Both the position numbers and the translations under genes were made by a program. The notes under the pieces are model-generated. The model was not told the DNA's origin and did no database searches. It saw only the letters and a program-made list of their open reading frames with translations. From Oceanihabitans sp. 2_MG-2023 (GTDB lineage Bacteria; Bacteroidota; Bacteroidia; Flavobacteriales; Flavobacteriaceae), in contig NZ_JAUOQT010000001.1 of the NCBI RefSeq assembly GCF_030547245.1, positions 496,001-560,000 on the forward strand: a DNA stretch of 64,000 nucleotides. The letters are read 5' to 3'. Shown piece by piece: positions 1 through 8,343 of this stretch. The stretch's first letter is position 1. Each line of letters starts with the position of its first letter.

Positions 1-56
1 AACGATGTGGTTATTACAAAAAAGGCTGTGAAGAGAAACTAATAGATTGTTTTTAG
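1..56 (+). CDS. possible 3' end of an upstream gene
   Basis: Two plus-strand frames are open from the window edge and close just before a strong terminator: one ends with TAA at 40-42 (last residues TKKAVKRN), the other with TAG at 54-56 (last residues EEKLIDCF). One of them is probably the tail of a gene that begins outside the window. There is too little sequence to choose a frame or name a product. Confidence 0.25.
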   Translation, partial: RCGYYKKGCEEKLIDCF

Positions 57-63
57 TAAAAAC

Positions 64-94
64 AAAAAGCCTGCTCTTTTGGAGCAGGCTTTTT
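64..94. terminator. bidirectional rho-independent terminator
   Basis: A 13-bp perfect stem (64-76 with 82-94) built on GCCTGCTC/GAGCAGGC closes a 5-nt loop and has A and T runs on its two flanks, so it can stop transcripts from either side. It probably ends the gene entering from the left; the TonB receptor operon arriving from the right would first cross the repeat at 99-265. Confidence 0.85.
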
Positions 95-98
95 GTTT

Positions 99-265
99 GC
101 GTTAAGGATAGAAATGGCATCCTTTTTATGTGACATAAGACCTTTGTTATAGCTAGCTTAAAAATTAGATTGCTCTTTATATACCATTAAAAGTAACCTA
201 CATAAAAAGATATAATGGATAGCCTGGTACTACGTAGCTTTTTTTTTGCGAAGTAGTAAACGCCC
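99..265. repeat. long copy of a palindromic intergenic repeat family
   Basis: The block starts GCGTTA and ends TAAACGCCC. It carries the string GGCATCCTTTTT followed by ATGT, and 68 nt later the matching ACATAAAAAGATATA. The same order of parts (GCGTTA, GGCATCCTTTT, a stem, AAAGATATA, TAACGCCC) occurs inverted at 19757-19832. Stem 123-131 pairs with 200-208. The copy differs from the short one by about 90 nt of internal sequence. It lies between the terminator at 64-94 and the TonB receptor stop, and no open reading frame of note lies in it. Confidence 0.6.
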
Positions 266-288
266 AAATTAAAACACTTACTAAAAAA

Positions 289-2691
289 CTATAAACTATA
301 ACTTAATGCGATAATTAGATTTCTTCCAGGCGCAGCAATACCCGAAGAATAGGTTTTGTAACGTTGGTCTGTTATGTTTTCTAAACTTGCTGTTACTGTT
401 GTATTTTTATACACTTCCATTTGCGCACTAAAGTTTAGCGTATACCAAGATGGAGCATACGGATTTCCGTCGCTATCTAAGGCGTAGATATAATCTTTCT
501 CGATTTCGGAAGGTGCTATATCTAGAAAAGAAAGCTCGTTATTATATTCGGCAAAAGCATCGAATTTTAATTTTTCAGATTGCCAAGTAAGGTGTGTATT
601 ACCAAAGTTTGGTGCAATGTGTCTTACTGGAACTTCGATATCGTCGTCTTCTTCTGTACCACCAATTACATTGTATTGGGAGGTACATTGTAGTTTTTTA
701 GACAGATTAATTTTCATACCAACCTCGAAACCATAGATCCAAGCTTTCGATGCGTTTTGCATGGCTTGTACTTGGCTTAACTCGCCATTATATAGAATTT
801 CGCTTTCGCCATTTAAAGTGTAATCGCGTCGTACTAATGCATTATCTAAATACGTGTAGTAGGTTGCTAAATCTAAAACAAACACGTTATCGAAGTCTAA
901 TTTTAGGCCTAATTCTCCGCTATAAGCATATTCTGGTTTTAAATTTTCGTTGGGTACTACCACCGATCCTGGCTCACTATCGAACACTTTACCTACATCG
1001 TCAATATTTGGTGCTCTAAAAGCGGTAGATGCATTTAATTTCCATTGTATTGTTTTATTTGGTATCCAACTTATTCCAGCGGTTCCTGTTAATGCTCCAG
1101 CATCACTTTTTGTGGTATTAAATGGGAGATCTAAAAACACGTTGTTTTCGGTAAAATCTGCTTGGTATGCAACATGGTTGTAGCGTATACCAGACTGTAA
1201 TACAAACCTAGTGTTTGGTTTGTATTTTAAACTGGCATATGCTGCTGCAGATTGCCAACTAGAATTATCTGGATATCGAGTTACAATAGCTGCTGTTTCG
1301 TTAGTGGTTATATCTCTAGCAAATGCTTTAGAATGCACTTTATTATACACATATTCTAGACCATAAAACAGTTCGGTTTTTGGACTAATTAATTTCTCGA
1401 AATCTAGGTTTGCAGAATATGCGTCTACACTTTCTTCGGTATTATCCTGGTTTGTAGATTGATAATCTCTATCGATTCTACTTTCTTGAAAGTTTTGGTA
1501 AGCGGTTATAAATTTAATTTTATCGTAAAGGTTAGAACCACTACTTAGCTTTGTTAACCCAAAGTTTGACATAAACCATTTTTGAGGTCCATAATCCCAT
1601 TGTGCAGAACGTAAATCGCCGTCTCTATAGCGAATTAAACGATCGTATCTTGGATAATCGGAAGTTGCAGAATAGTATAAACCTAGATCGAAACTTAAAT
1701 TATCTTGTGGTTCGAACCGTACTTTTTGAATTAGGTTTATTTGATCGTAGCCTGTAAATTTTTGGATTTTCGGATTGCTGTTTTGTACAATTACATCTTC
1801 GCCATCTATAGTTTCTATGTATTCTGGTCTTAAGTAATCGTCTGGGCCGTGGGAACCCATTCTTAAATCGTCGAAATAGGTATAACTAGCATTGGTAAGA
1901 AAAGCCCATTTTTTAAGTCCGATATTAAAATCTAAATGTCCAGTCTTTTCATTTGTTGCAGTTGCATATCGAACTGCAGCATTAGCATTAAATTTAAGAG
2001 AATCTCTGTACGATAGTTTTGGGGTTTTAGTATAAAAACTCATCACACCACCAATGGCATCACTACCATAAATAATAGAACCAGCACCAAGAGTTACTTC
2101 GGTGTTTTGAATACTAAAAGGATCCACCGAGATTACATTTTGAAGGTTTCCTCCTCTAAAAATGGCATTATTCATTCGCACACCATCTACGGTTAGCAGT
2201 AATCTGTTAGTCGAGAAACCTCTAATCATTGGGCTACCTCCACCTAATTGGCTTTTTTGAATGTATACTTGTCCGGATTGCTCAAGTAAATCGGCACTTG
2301 TTTGAGGATTTGAAAACTGAATATCTTTAGCACTTATATTGGTTATTTTTTGCGGAATATCTCTTTTACTTTGTTTAAATTTTGAAGCAGAAATGACCAC
2401 CTCATCTAAACCTTGTGCATTTGCTTCTAATGAAATTGTTGCGTCTTGAATTTTAGATTTTAGGATAGAAAATTCTTGGAAAGATAGATGCTGAAAATAT
2501 AAACGTTCTGTATTATTAAAAGTGCTTAAATTAGCTTGACCATCAAAATTTGTGGTGGTACTTTTCGTCTTACTATGATTATATATAGCAACACTTGGTA
2601 TGGTTTCTCCTGTAACTTTATTTAATACTGTAATTTGTTGTGCTTGTGTAAAAATGCTTATAAAAAGAAAAAGGATACTAATATACTTCAT
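289..2691 (-). CDS. TonB-dependent receptor, heme/hemoglobin-receptor-like
   Basis: This 800-residue outer-membrane barrel imports a large ligand with energy from TonB. A signal peptide (residues 1-18, ending TQAQ) is followed by a carboxypeptidase-regulatory-like domain (about 19-95), a TonB-box-like DEVVISAS stretch (96-103), a plug domain (about 110-225) with GGGSPMIRGFSTNRLLLTVD, and a barrel ending in an aromatic-rich strand (ALSYSL). The plug wording resembles the hemoglobin/transferrin/lactoferrin receptor class, so heme or a metal complex is a plausible but unproven ligand. The ATG lies one base past the recO stop, making it the last gene of a porZ-recO-receptor operon. No SusD partner is present, which argues against glycan uptake. 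Confidence 0.9.
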   Translation of the reverse strand: MKYISILFLFISIFTQAQQITVLNKVTGETIPSVAIYNHSKTKSTTTNFDGQANLSTFNNTERLYFQHLSFQEFSILKSKIQDATISLEANAQGLDEVVISASKFKQSKRDIPQKITNISAKDIQFSNPQTSADLLEQSGQVYIQKSQLGGGSPMIRGFSTNRLLLTVDGVRMNNAIFRGGNLQNVISVDPFSIQNTEVTLGAGSIIYGSDAIGGVMSFYTKTPKLSYRDSLKFNANAAVRYATATNEKTGHLDFNIGLKKWAFLTNASYTYFDDLRMGSHGPDDYLRPEYIETIDGEDVIVQNSNPKIQKFTGYDQINLIQKVRFEPQDNLSFDLGLYYSATSDYPRYDRLIRYRDGDLRSAQWDYGPQKWFMSNFGLTKLSSGSNLYDKIKFITAYQNFQESRIDRDYQSTNQDNTEESVDAYSANLDFEKLISPKTELFYGLEYVYNKVHSKAFARDITTNETAAIVTRYPDNSSWQSAAAYASLKYKPNTRFVLQSGIRYNHVAYQADFTENNVFLDLPFNTTKSDAGALTGTAGISWIPNKTIQWKLNASTAFRAPNIDDVGKVFDSEPGSVVVPNENLKPEYAYSGELGLKLDFDNVFVLDLATYYTYLDNALVRRDYTLNGESEILYNGELSQVQAMQNASKAWIYGFEVGMKINLSKKLQCTSQYNVIGGTEEDDDIEVPVRHIAPNFGNTHLTWQSEKLKFDAFAEYNNELSFLDIAPSEIEKDYIYALDSDGNPYAPSWYTLNFSAQMEVYKNTTVTASLENITDQRYKTYSSGIAAPGRNLIIALSYSL

Positions 2692-2692
2692 G

Positions 2693-3415
2693 TTAGGTAT
2701 TAAAAACTTGATTAAATATTTCTAGCGAATTGGGTTTTTTAAAACTTCCCAAATGTAAATCAAAATACAGCAATAACATAGTTAAAAAAGACTGCCTTTG
2801 AATTGCATTAATTTTGATTTGAGATAAGTCATCAAAAATTGTGCCTAGTAGTGTTTTTAATAGTGTTAAATTTTCTCCTGAAACGCTATAAAAATCGGTT
2901 GGTTTTTCTTCAAATTTTCCATCTTTTAAATTAAAAAAGCTTGTGTTTTTAAGGTTTTTTTCGGGATAAAAACCAAGATGTTTCGTGAGTTTCAACAAGA
3001 ATAACAAATGAAAGTTGGAACAGCGATCTTGCATATCTAGCCATTGCAAAGTTGCCTCCAAATACTGGTAAAGAGATTCATTTTTTTCTTCTTCTTGAAG
3101 GGAAGTCGATAATACTTCGGATAGAAACATAACAATAGTACTTTTTAAAATATCGTTATGTAATGTAGTATATATGTAATTTGGTTTAACTTCTTTTATA
3201 TATTGAATAGACCGATTATCTTGAAAATTAATTTCTAATTGTAATTGTGATAACAATTGGAAATATGCCTTTTTTACTTTTCCTTTTTTAGATTTTAAGA
3301 TGCCTTTTTGTAAAAAAGTTACAACACCAAATTGTTTGGTATAGCATTTAATAATTAAGTCATGTTCCCCATACTTTATTTTTGATAAAACAATAGCATT
3401 GGTTTTAGTGATCAT
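2693..3415 (-). CDS. recO: DNA repair protein RecO
   Basis: RecO (240 aa, normal length for Bacteroidota) anneals single strands and, with RecR, loads RecA in the RecF recombination-repair pathway. The N-terminal OB-fold is recognisable from MITKTNAIVLSKIKYGEHDLI and the following VVTFLQKGILKSKKGK; the helical C-terminal half follows. The zinc-binding cysteines of some RecO proteins are absent, as is usual in this phylum. Its ATG overlaps the porZ stop by one base (TAATG), implying translational coupling in a porZ-recO-TonB receptor operon. Confidence 0.93.
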   Translation of the reverse strand: MITKTNAIVLSKIKYGEHDLIIKCYTKQFGVVTFLQKGILKSKKGKVKKAYFQLLSQLQLEINFQDNRSIQYIKEVKPNYIYTTLHNDILKSTIVMFLSEVLSTSLQEEEKNESLYQYLEATLQWLDMQDRCSNFHLLFLLKLTKHLGFYPEKNLKNTSFFNLKDGKFEEKPTDFYSVSGENLTLLKTLLGTIFDDLSQIKINAIQRQSFLTMLLLYFDLHLGSFKKPNSLEIFNQVFNT

Positions 3416-5763
3416 TATCTCACAACCATTATTTTTAGTACTTTAGTATCAAAAGTATCTAAGTCTGAAAGCATAATTAAATAAACACCAGATGCTACGG
3501 TATTATTAGCAAGGTTTTTACCGTTCCAAAAAGCTGTTCCTCCATCAATTTCTAAATTATAGCCTTGATATCTTGCATTTGTACCCGATTCTGCTTCAGC
3601 CACAAGATTCCCTTCAATATCTGTAATTTTAATGTTTACATTATCTGGAATTTCTTTAATTTTCACTTTGTCTTGAGTGATATTAAATGTTGGTCTAACT
3701 GGGTTCGGATAGACATAAGCGTCTTCTAAGTTTTGAGATACAGAAGAACCACCTGCTTTAAAAGATACCAATCCATTTTCGGTAGCTATATAAACGGTTC
3801 CATTAGAAGAATCTATAGATAAATCTACAATATTATTTGTTGGTAAAGGTGAATTGTCTTTTGTAAAATGGTAAATGGTTTCTTGACCATCTGAAGAGAA
3901 ATAAAACACTCCAGAAGACAGGGTTGCTATCCATTTATTATTAGATCCATCTACTTCAATATCGGTTATAAATTGCTGAAATAAGAGTTCTTGTGGAATA
4001 CCATCCTCTAAAATAATAACCTCATCAATATCAGGACTTTCCTCAGTAAAAAAGGATGAAGAATTATATAAGACTCTTAATCCTTTGTCTGTACCAACCC
4101 AAATTTGATTTCTATCATCTGCTGCAAGAGCAGTAACTATTGTAGAAGGCATATTTTGTTCTTCAGAAAAAATAGCATTTAATTTAACACCACTGTTATT
4201 TTCATTATACCCCATAAGTCCGAAAATATAACCACCAAACCATTTGTTGCCATTACTATCTATCACTAAATCTCCATACCCCCATTCGTCGTTTAATCCA
4301 TCTTGAATTAATGCTGAGAAATCATAACTTTGCCATTGGTCGGTAGATGGGTCATAGGATTTTAAAGGTCTTTCGGTTCTTGCCGTCATGGTCCATAAAA
4401 TACCGTTACTATCAAAATCGGAAGCTCCCTGCCTTATACCAATTACACTTGGTGCTCCAGGAACGATTAAGGACTCTAAACCACTATTAGTTTGGTCATA
4501 CAGGGTAGTTGGAACATCATTTTCGACTTCTAGTACTCCATCTTGAAAAGAACTAATAAACACATTATTTTCTACAAATGGGTTTATAGAAATGGTATTC
4601 AAATTTCTAGCGGTTAATACACTATCGAATGGGATATTTTTCCATTCCTCACCTTTAAGGTGGCTTATTCCGCTTTCTCTAAATGGTGTAGGAACATAAT
4701 ATATGGTGTAATCCCCAAAGGTTACCCAAAGGTTGTTAGCAGAGGCTTTTATAGAGAATGCATCATTAAAAAGTGGCCCATTTGGTACAATTGGTTCAAA
4801 TTCTACAGGGTTTAAAAGTGGGGTTTTTATTAGACCATTTGCGGTTCCTATATAAATGTATTCGCCATCTATGGTTGCTGATGAAAATTGAGTATCTAAT
4901 TCTTCGCTTACAGACACCTGTGTTACTAGTGTAAAATCTCCGTCGTAAATAAAAACATCATTTATTGTCGTTACAATTAAGTAATCGTTAATGCTTCTAA
5001 CATCTAAGGGTAGATCATCATATCTAATTAATTGTGTTAATGTACTACCATCTAAATCATAAAAAGCTCTCCAAGTTCTACAAACATATAGATTATCGCT
5101 ATTTGCTTCAATCACTACAAAATCTCCAGAAACGACACTTTGCCATTCTTCATAATCTATTAAACTAGTACTACTTAAAGGGGCTTTTCTTATTCCTCTT
5201 CCATTTTTACATGCTGCATAGATGAAGTCTTGGAAAACTACTGTTTGTTCAACAATAACTTGACCTCCTAAATCTCCAATATAATAAGTATCACCAAACT
5301 CTAAACGACTTAAATCGTATACAGAAATTCCATAATCTGTAGAAATATACACTAAGCCTTCGTGTTCATTAAAATGGTTTATACCTTTATCTGTAGGTGG
5401 TATCGTTGGTTTGTCAACAATATCTATAATGGTTAAAACATTTTCTTCGGGATCATCGAAAGCGATATCCATTAAACCATTATCGTAACCAATAACTAAC
5501 AATTCATAAGCTTCACTATAATGAATAGCTGTAATTGTTTCGCCAGAAAGACCATTTATAGTTGTAATCGTTTGTATTTCTTTGGTTTCAATGTCATAAC
5601 TAAATATCGCATTTTCGGCTGCAGCGTATATTTTATTATTCCCTTGCGATACATCTTTAATATTATAAAAAGAAAAATGCCCTTGCCATTGTGCAGAATA
5701 GTCTTGTGCAAATGAAACTATTGGTATTACAAAAATTAGAAATAGTGCAATTTTTTTAATCAT
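3415..5763 (-). CDS. porZ: PorZ-like type IX secretion system propeller protein
   Basis: The product (782 aa from this start) is exported: the signal peptide MIKKIALFLIFVIPIVSFAQ is followed by many beta-propeller blades of the two-component-regulator type (repeats such as IYAAAENAIFSYD and WVGTDKGLRVL) and a C-terminal domain with the YPNPVRPTFNI and ASGVYLIML signatures of type IX sorting domains. In Porphyromonas gingivalis PorZ sits on the cell surface in the PorU-V-Q-Z attachment complex that anchors cargo to A-type LPS; that role is carried over here by similarity. A TTG at 5784 would add seven residues, but it lies inside a -7 promoter box, so the ATG at 5763 is preferred. First gene of the operon with recO. 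Confidence 0.85.
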   Translation of the reverse strand: MIKKIALFLIFVIPIVSFAQDYSAQWQGHFSFYNIKDVSQGNNKIYAAAENAIFSYDIETKEIQTITTINGLSGETITAIHYSEAYELLVIGYDNGLMDIAFDDPEENVLTIIDIVDKPTIPPTDKGINHFNEHEGLVYISTDYGISVYDLSRLEFGDTYYIGDLGGQVIVEQTVVFQDFIYAACKNGRGIRKAPLSSTSLIDYEEWQSVVSGDFVVIEANSDNLYVCRTWRAFYDLDGSTLTQLIRYDDLPLDVRSINDYLIVTTINDVFIYDGDFTLVTQVSVSEELDTQFSSATIDGEYIYIGTANGLIKTPLLNPVEFEPIVPNGPLFNDAFSIKASANNLWVTFGDYTIYYVPTPFRESGISHLKGEEWKNIPFDSVLTARNLNTISINPFVENNVFISSFQDGVLEVENDVPTTLYDQTNSGLESLIVPGAPSVIGIRQGASDFDSNGILWTMTARTERPLKSYDPSTDQWQSYDFSALIQDGLNDEWGYGDLVIDSNGNKWFGGYIFGLMGYNENNSGVKLNAIFSEEQNMPSTIVTALAADDRNQIWVGTDKGLRVLYNSSSFFTEESPDIDEVIILEDGIPQELLFQQFITDIEVDGSNNKWIATLSSGVFYFSSDGQETIYHFTKDNSPLPTNNIVDLSIDSSNGTVYIATENGLVSFKAGGSSVSQNLEDAYVYPNPVRPTFNITQDKVKIKEIPDNVNIKITDIEGNLVAEAESGTNARYQGYNLEIDGGTAFWNGKNLANNTVASGVYLIMLSDLDTFDTKVLKIMVVR

Positions 5764-5781
5764 AGCTAAAATCTTCAACTT

Positions 5782-5789
5782 CAAATATA
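5782..5789 (-). promoter_or_regulatory. -7 promoter box of the porZ-recO-receptor operon
   Basis: TATATTTG on the minus strand matches the Bacteroidota -7 consensus TAnnTTTG and sits 18 nt before the porZ ATG. No clear TTG -33 element is seen at the usual distance. Confidence 0.5.
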
Positions 5790-5833
5790 TTTATAACTAA
5801 CGAGTTTTATGTTAAAATAATATATTAAAAACG

Positions 5834-5863
5834 AAAAAAGCTTCCTAAAGAGGAAGCTTTTTT
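5834..5863 (-). terminator. terminator after gdhA
   Basis: A 13-bp stem (5834-5846 with 5851-5863) around AGCTTCCT/AGGAAGCT with a 4-nt loop and T runs lies 18 nt after the gdhA stop and before the porZ promoter. Confidence 0.85.
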
Positions 5864-5880
5864 TCGCTATGCATAAAATG

Positions 5881-7224
5881 TTAGACAACTCCTTGTGCTA
5901 ACATAGCATCTGCAACTTTTACAAATCCCGCAATGTTTGCTCCTTTTACATAATCGACATACCCATCTTTTTGTGTACCATACGTAACACAAGACTCGTG
6001 AATATCGTTCATAATTTGCTTTAATTTTGCATCTACTTCTTCTCTTGTCCAGTTAAAACGTAAAGAGTTTTGGCTCATTTCTAAACCAGAAGTTGCAACA
6101 CCTCCAGCATTCGACGCTTTTCCAGGCGAGAATAATACTTTCGCTTTTTGTAAAGCTTCAATAGCTTCTGGTGTTGTTGGCATGTTTGCTCCTTCAGCAA
6201 CAGCGATTACATTGTTATTAATTAATGCTTTTGCTTCCTCAAGATTTAATTCATTTTGTGTTGCACATGGTAATGCAATATCACAGTTTACACCCCAAGG
6301 TCTTTCTCCTTTATGAAAAGTTGCAGAAGTATATTTTTCTGTGTATTCGTTTATTCTTCCTCGTTTTACATTTTTAATTTCCATGATATATGCTAATTTT
6401 TCAGCATTAATACCATCTGCATCATGAATATAACCTGAAGAATCTGACATAGTAACCACTTTACCTCCAAATTCTGTTGCTTTTTCGCAAGCATATTGAG
6501 CAACATTACCAGAACCTGAAATTACTATTGTTTTACCATCTATAGAATCTCCTTTGGTAGCTAACATATTTTTTGCAAAATAAACGCAACCATAACCAGT
6601 AGCTTCTGGACGAATTAAAGAACCTCCATAAGAAATTCCTTTTCCAGTTAGCACACCAGTAAATTCGTTTCGCAATCTTTTGTATTGACCAAACATGTAA
6701 CCAATTTCACGACCACCAACACCAATATCGCCTGCTGGTACATCTGTATTTGCTCCTATATGTCTAAACAATTCACTCATAAAAGATTGGCAAAAACGCA
6801 TTACTTCGTTATCACTTTTACCTTTTGGGTTAAAATCACTCCCTCCTTTTCCTCCTCCCATTGGCAAGGTGGTTAATGAGTTTTTAAACACTTGTTCAAA
6901 ACCTAAAAATTTTAAAATACTTAAGTTTACAGATGGGTGAAAACGCAGCCCTCCTTTATATGGTCCAATTGCAGAGTTAAATTCGACTCTAAAAGCTCTA
7001 TTTACTTGTGTATTACCTTTATCGTCAATCCATGGTACTCTAAATATTATCGTACGTTCTGGTTCTACCATACGCTCTAATAACATTTTATTTTGATACT
7101 GAGGATTTTCCTCTATAAACGGAATCACGGTTTCCGCAACCTCATGAACAGCTTGCATGAACTCAGGCTCATGACTATTCTTTTCTTTCACTGTATTTAA
7201 AAAAGCTTCAATTTTATTTTCCAT
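5881..7224 (-). CDS. gdhA: NADP-specific glutamate dehydrogenase
   Basis: This cytosolic enzyme makes glutamate from 2-oxoglutarate and ammonium with NADPH, linking nitrogen assimilation to the TCA cycle. At 447 aa it has the length of hexameric class I enzymes. The substrate lysines are in GPYKGG (K90) and K114, and the catalytic lysine is in PMGGGKGGSDF (K126). The coenzyme domain follows with VVISGSGNVAQYACEKA, the GxGxxA Rossmann turn. It is a single-gene unit with its own -7 box and terminator. Confidence 0.97.
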   Translation of the reverse strand: MENKIEAFLNTVKEKNSHEPEFMQAVHEVAETVIPFIEENPQYQNKMLLERMVEPERTIIFRVPWIDDKGNTQVNRAFRVEFNSAIGPYKGGLRFHPSVNLSILKFLGFEQVFKNSLTTLPMGGGKGGSDFNPKGKSDNEVMRFCQSFMSELFRHIGANTDVPAGDIGVGGREIGYMFGQYKRLRNEFTGVLTGKGISYGGSLIRPEATGYGCVYFAKNMLATKGDSIDGKTIVISGSGNVAQYACEKATEFGGKVVTMSDSSGYIHDADGINAEKLAYIMEIKNVKRGRINEYTEKYTSATFHKGERPWGVNCDIALPCATQNELNLEEAKALINNNVIAVAEGANMPTTPEAIEALQKAKVLFSPGKASNAGGVATSGLEMSQNSLRFNWTREEVDAKLKQIMNDIHESCVTYGTQKDGYVDYVKGANIAGFVKVADAMLAQGVV

Positions 7225-7268
7225 TTTATGAAATTTTGAGAAATAGTATATATCTAATTTTACGTATG

Positions 7269-7276
7269 CAAATATA
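7269..7276 (-). promoter_or_regulatory. -7 promoter box of gdhA
   Basis: Minus-strand TATATTTG followed by C fits the flavobacterial TAnnTTTG box, about 45 nt upstream of the gdhA ATG. A TTG -33 element is not obvious. Confidence 0.5.
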
Positions 7277-7394
7277 CATTATCTTTAAAAATTACATGCT
7301 TTTTTTTTCTTTTTAGCAATACCGGTTATATAATAATTTATTAGATTTGATTGCTATCTCTTTTACACTTACAATAAACCATCCTTTTATCTGT

Positions 7395-7402
7395 TATATT
7401 TG
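7395..7402 (+). promoter_or_regulatory. -7 promoter box of the gene at 7465
   Basis: TATATTTG lies about 60 nt before the ATG at 7465. The -33 region has no clear TTG. Confidence 0.4.
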
Positions 7403-7464
7403 CAGGTTTGTTGGGAATTTATATATTTGTTATATGTATTTTGCTCTAATCTTGAAATCATACC

Positions 7465-8262
7465 ATGTTTAATTTGAAACAATTAACCTTCATTTTGTTC
7501 TTTATTATAGGAACACACGCTGCAGTTTCTCAACTAGGATTTTCACATGAAATAGGTGTTATTGCTGGCCCTGTAGCTTTTCAGTCGGATTTTGGCGTTA
7601 GAAATAACTTTGAAACGGACGCAGGAAATACTGGAATTGGAATTGGAATTGTACACTATATAAACTTTTCTTATAGAGCAGATTGTAATTGTTATTCTAC
7701 AGACACCTACTTTAATGATCATTTTAAATTAAGAAGTGAGCTTTCCTGGAATAAAACTAGATTAGATCATTTTGGAGAATGGGTAGATAACCCTAGTTCT
7801 AGCTATGATCAACTTAGAACACACCATGGAGAAGCCAATAATTTTGATATTGGTATGCAATTAGAATACTTTCCTTTAAGTATTCGATCTTTTCAAGGAT
7901 TTGCTTATAGATTTGCACCTTTTATTAGTTTTGGTGTACATTATACATCTTATAACCCAAAAGTATATACCGATGAACCTGGTGGAAATATTCTGGATCC
8001 AAACAACTTTTTTGGTCCATGGGTAAATGGTCAATCTTCGGTTTCAAATGTCATTAGTGATGCTTCTGGAAGCACCTGGTCTACAGTAGCTAGTGTTGGT
8101 GTACGATACAAACTTAATGTGGTTTCCGATTTAATGCTGGATTTGAGATCGCAATATTTTTATAGTAATTGGGTAGATGGTTTAAATCATACATTAGAGT
8201 CTAATAAAGCGAATGATTGGTTATTATGGCTAAACTTTGGTTACATTTACTATTTAGACTAA
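7465..8262 (+). CDS. flavobacterial outer-membrane beta-barrel protein of unknown function
   Basis: A signal peptide (about residues 1-22, ending AAVSQ) precedes 240 residues rich in glycine and aromatic residues in alternating strands, ending LWLNFGYIYYLD, the pattern of an outer-membrane barrel. An unusual cysteine pair (RADCNCYSTDTYF, about residues 74-86) lies in what may be an extracellular loop. It resembles the flavobacterial family I recall under the label THC0290_0291, for which no function is known to me. It stands alone between gdhA (divergent) and metB (convergent), with its own -7 box and a shared terminator. Confidence 0.75.
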   Translation: MFNLKQLTFILFFIIGTHAAVSQLGFSHEIGVIAGPVAFQSDFGVRNNFETDAGNTGIGIGIVHYINFSYRADCNCYSTDTYFNDHFKLRSELSWNKTRLDHFGEWVDNPSSSYDQLRTHHGEANNFDIGMQLEYFPLSIRSFQGFAYRFAPFISFGVHYTSYNPKVYTDEPGGNILDPNNFFGPWVNGQSSVSNVISDASGSTWSTVASVGVRYKLNVVSDLMLDLRSQYFYSNWVDGLNHTLESNKANDWLLWLNFGYIYYLD

Positions 8263-8280
8263 AATTAAAAACATAAAACA

Positions 8281-8308
8281 AAAAACGCAAGCTTAGGCTT
8301 GCGTTTTT
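8281..8308. terminator. bidirectional terminator between convergent genes
   Basis: A 12-bp stem (8281-8292 with 8297-8308) on ACGCAAGC/GCTTGCGT with a TTAG loop and A/T flanks lies between the barrel gene (plus) and metB (minus). Confidence 0.88.
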
Positions 8309-8343
8309 TGTTTACAATATTATAGAATTATTATACCTTATAT

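Noticed and set aside
3415-5784. TTG start at 5784 for the porZ-like gene
   Set aside because: The TTG is part of a TATATTTG -7 box; ATG 5763 gives a clean signal peptide.
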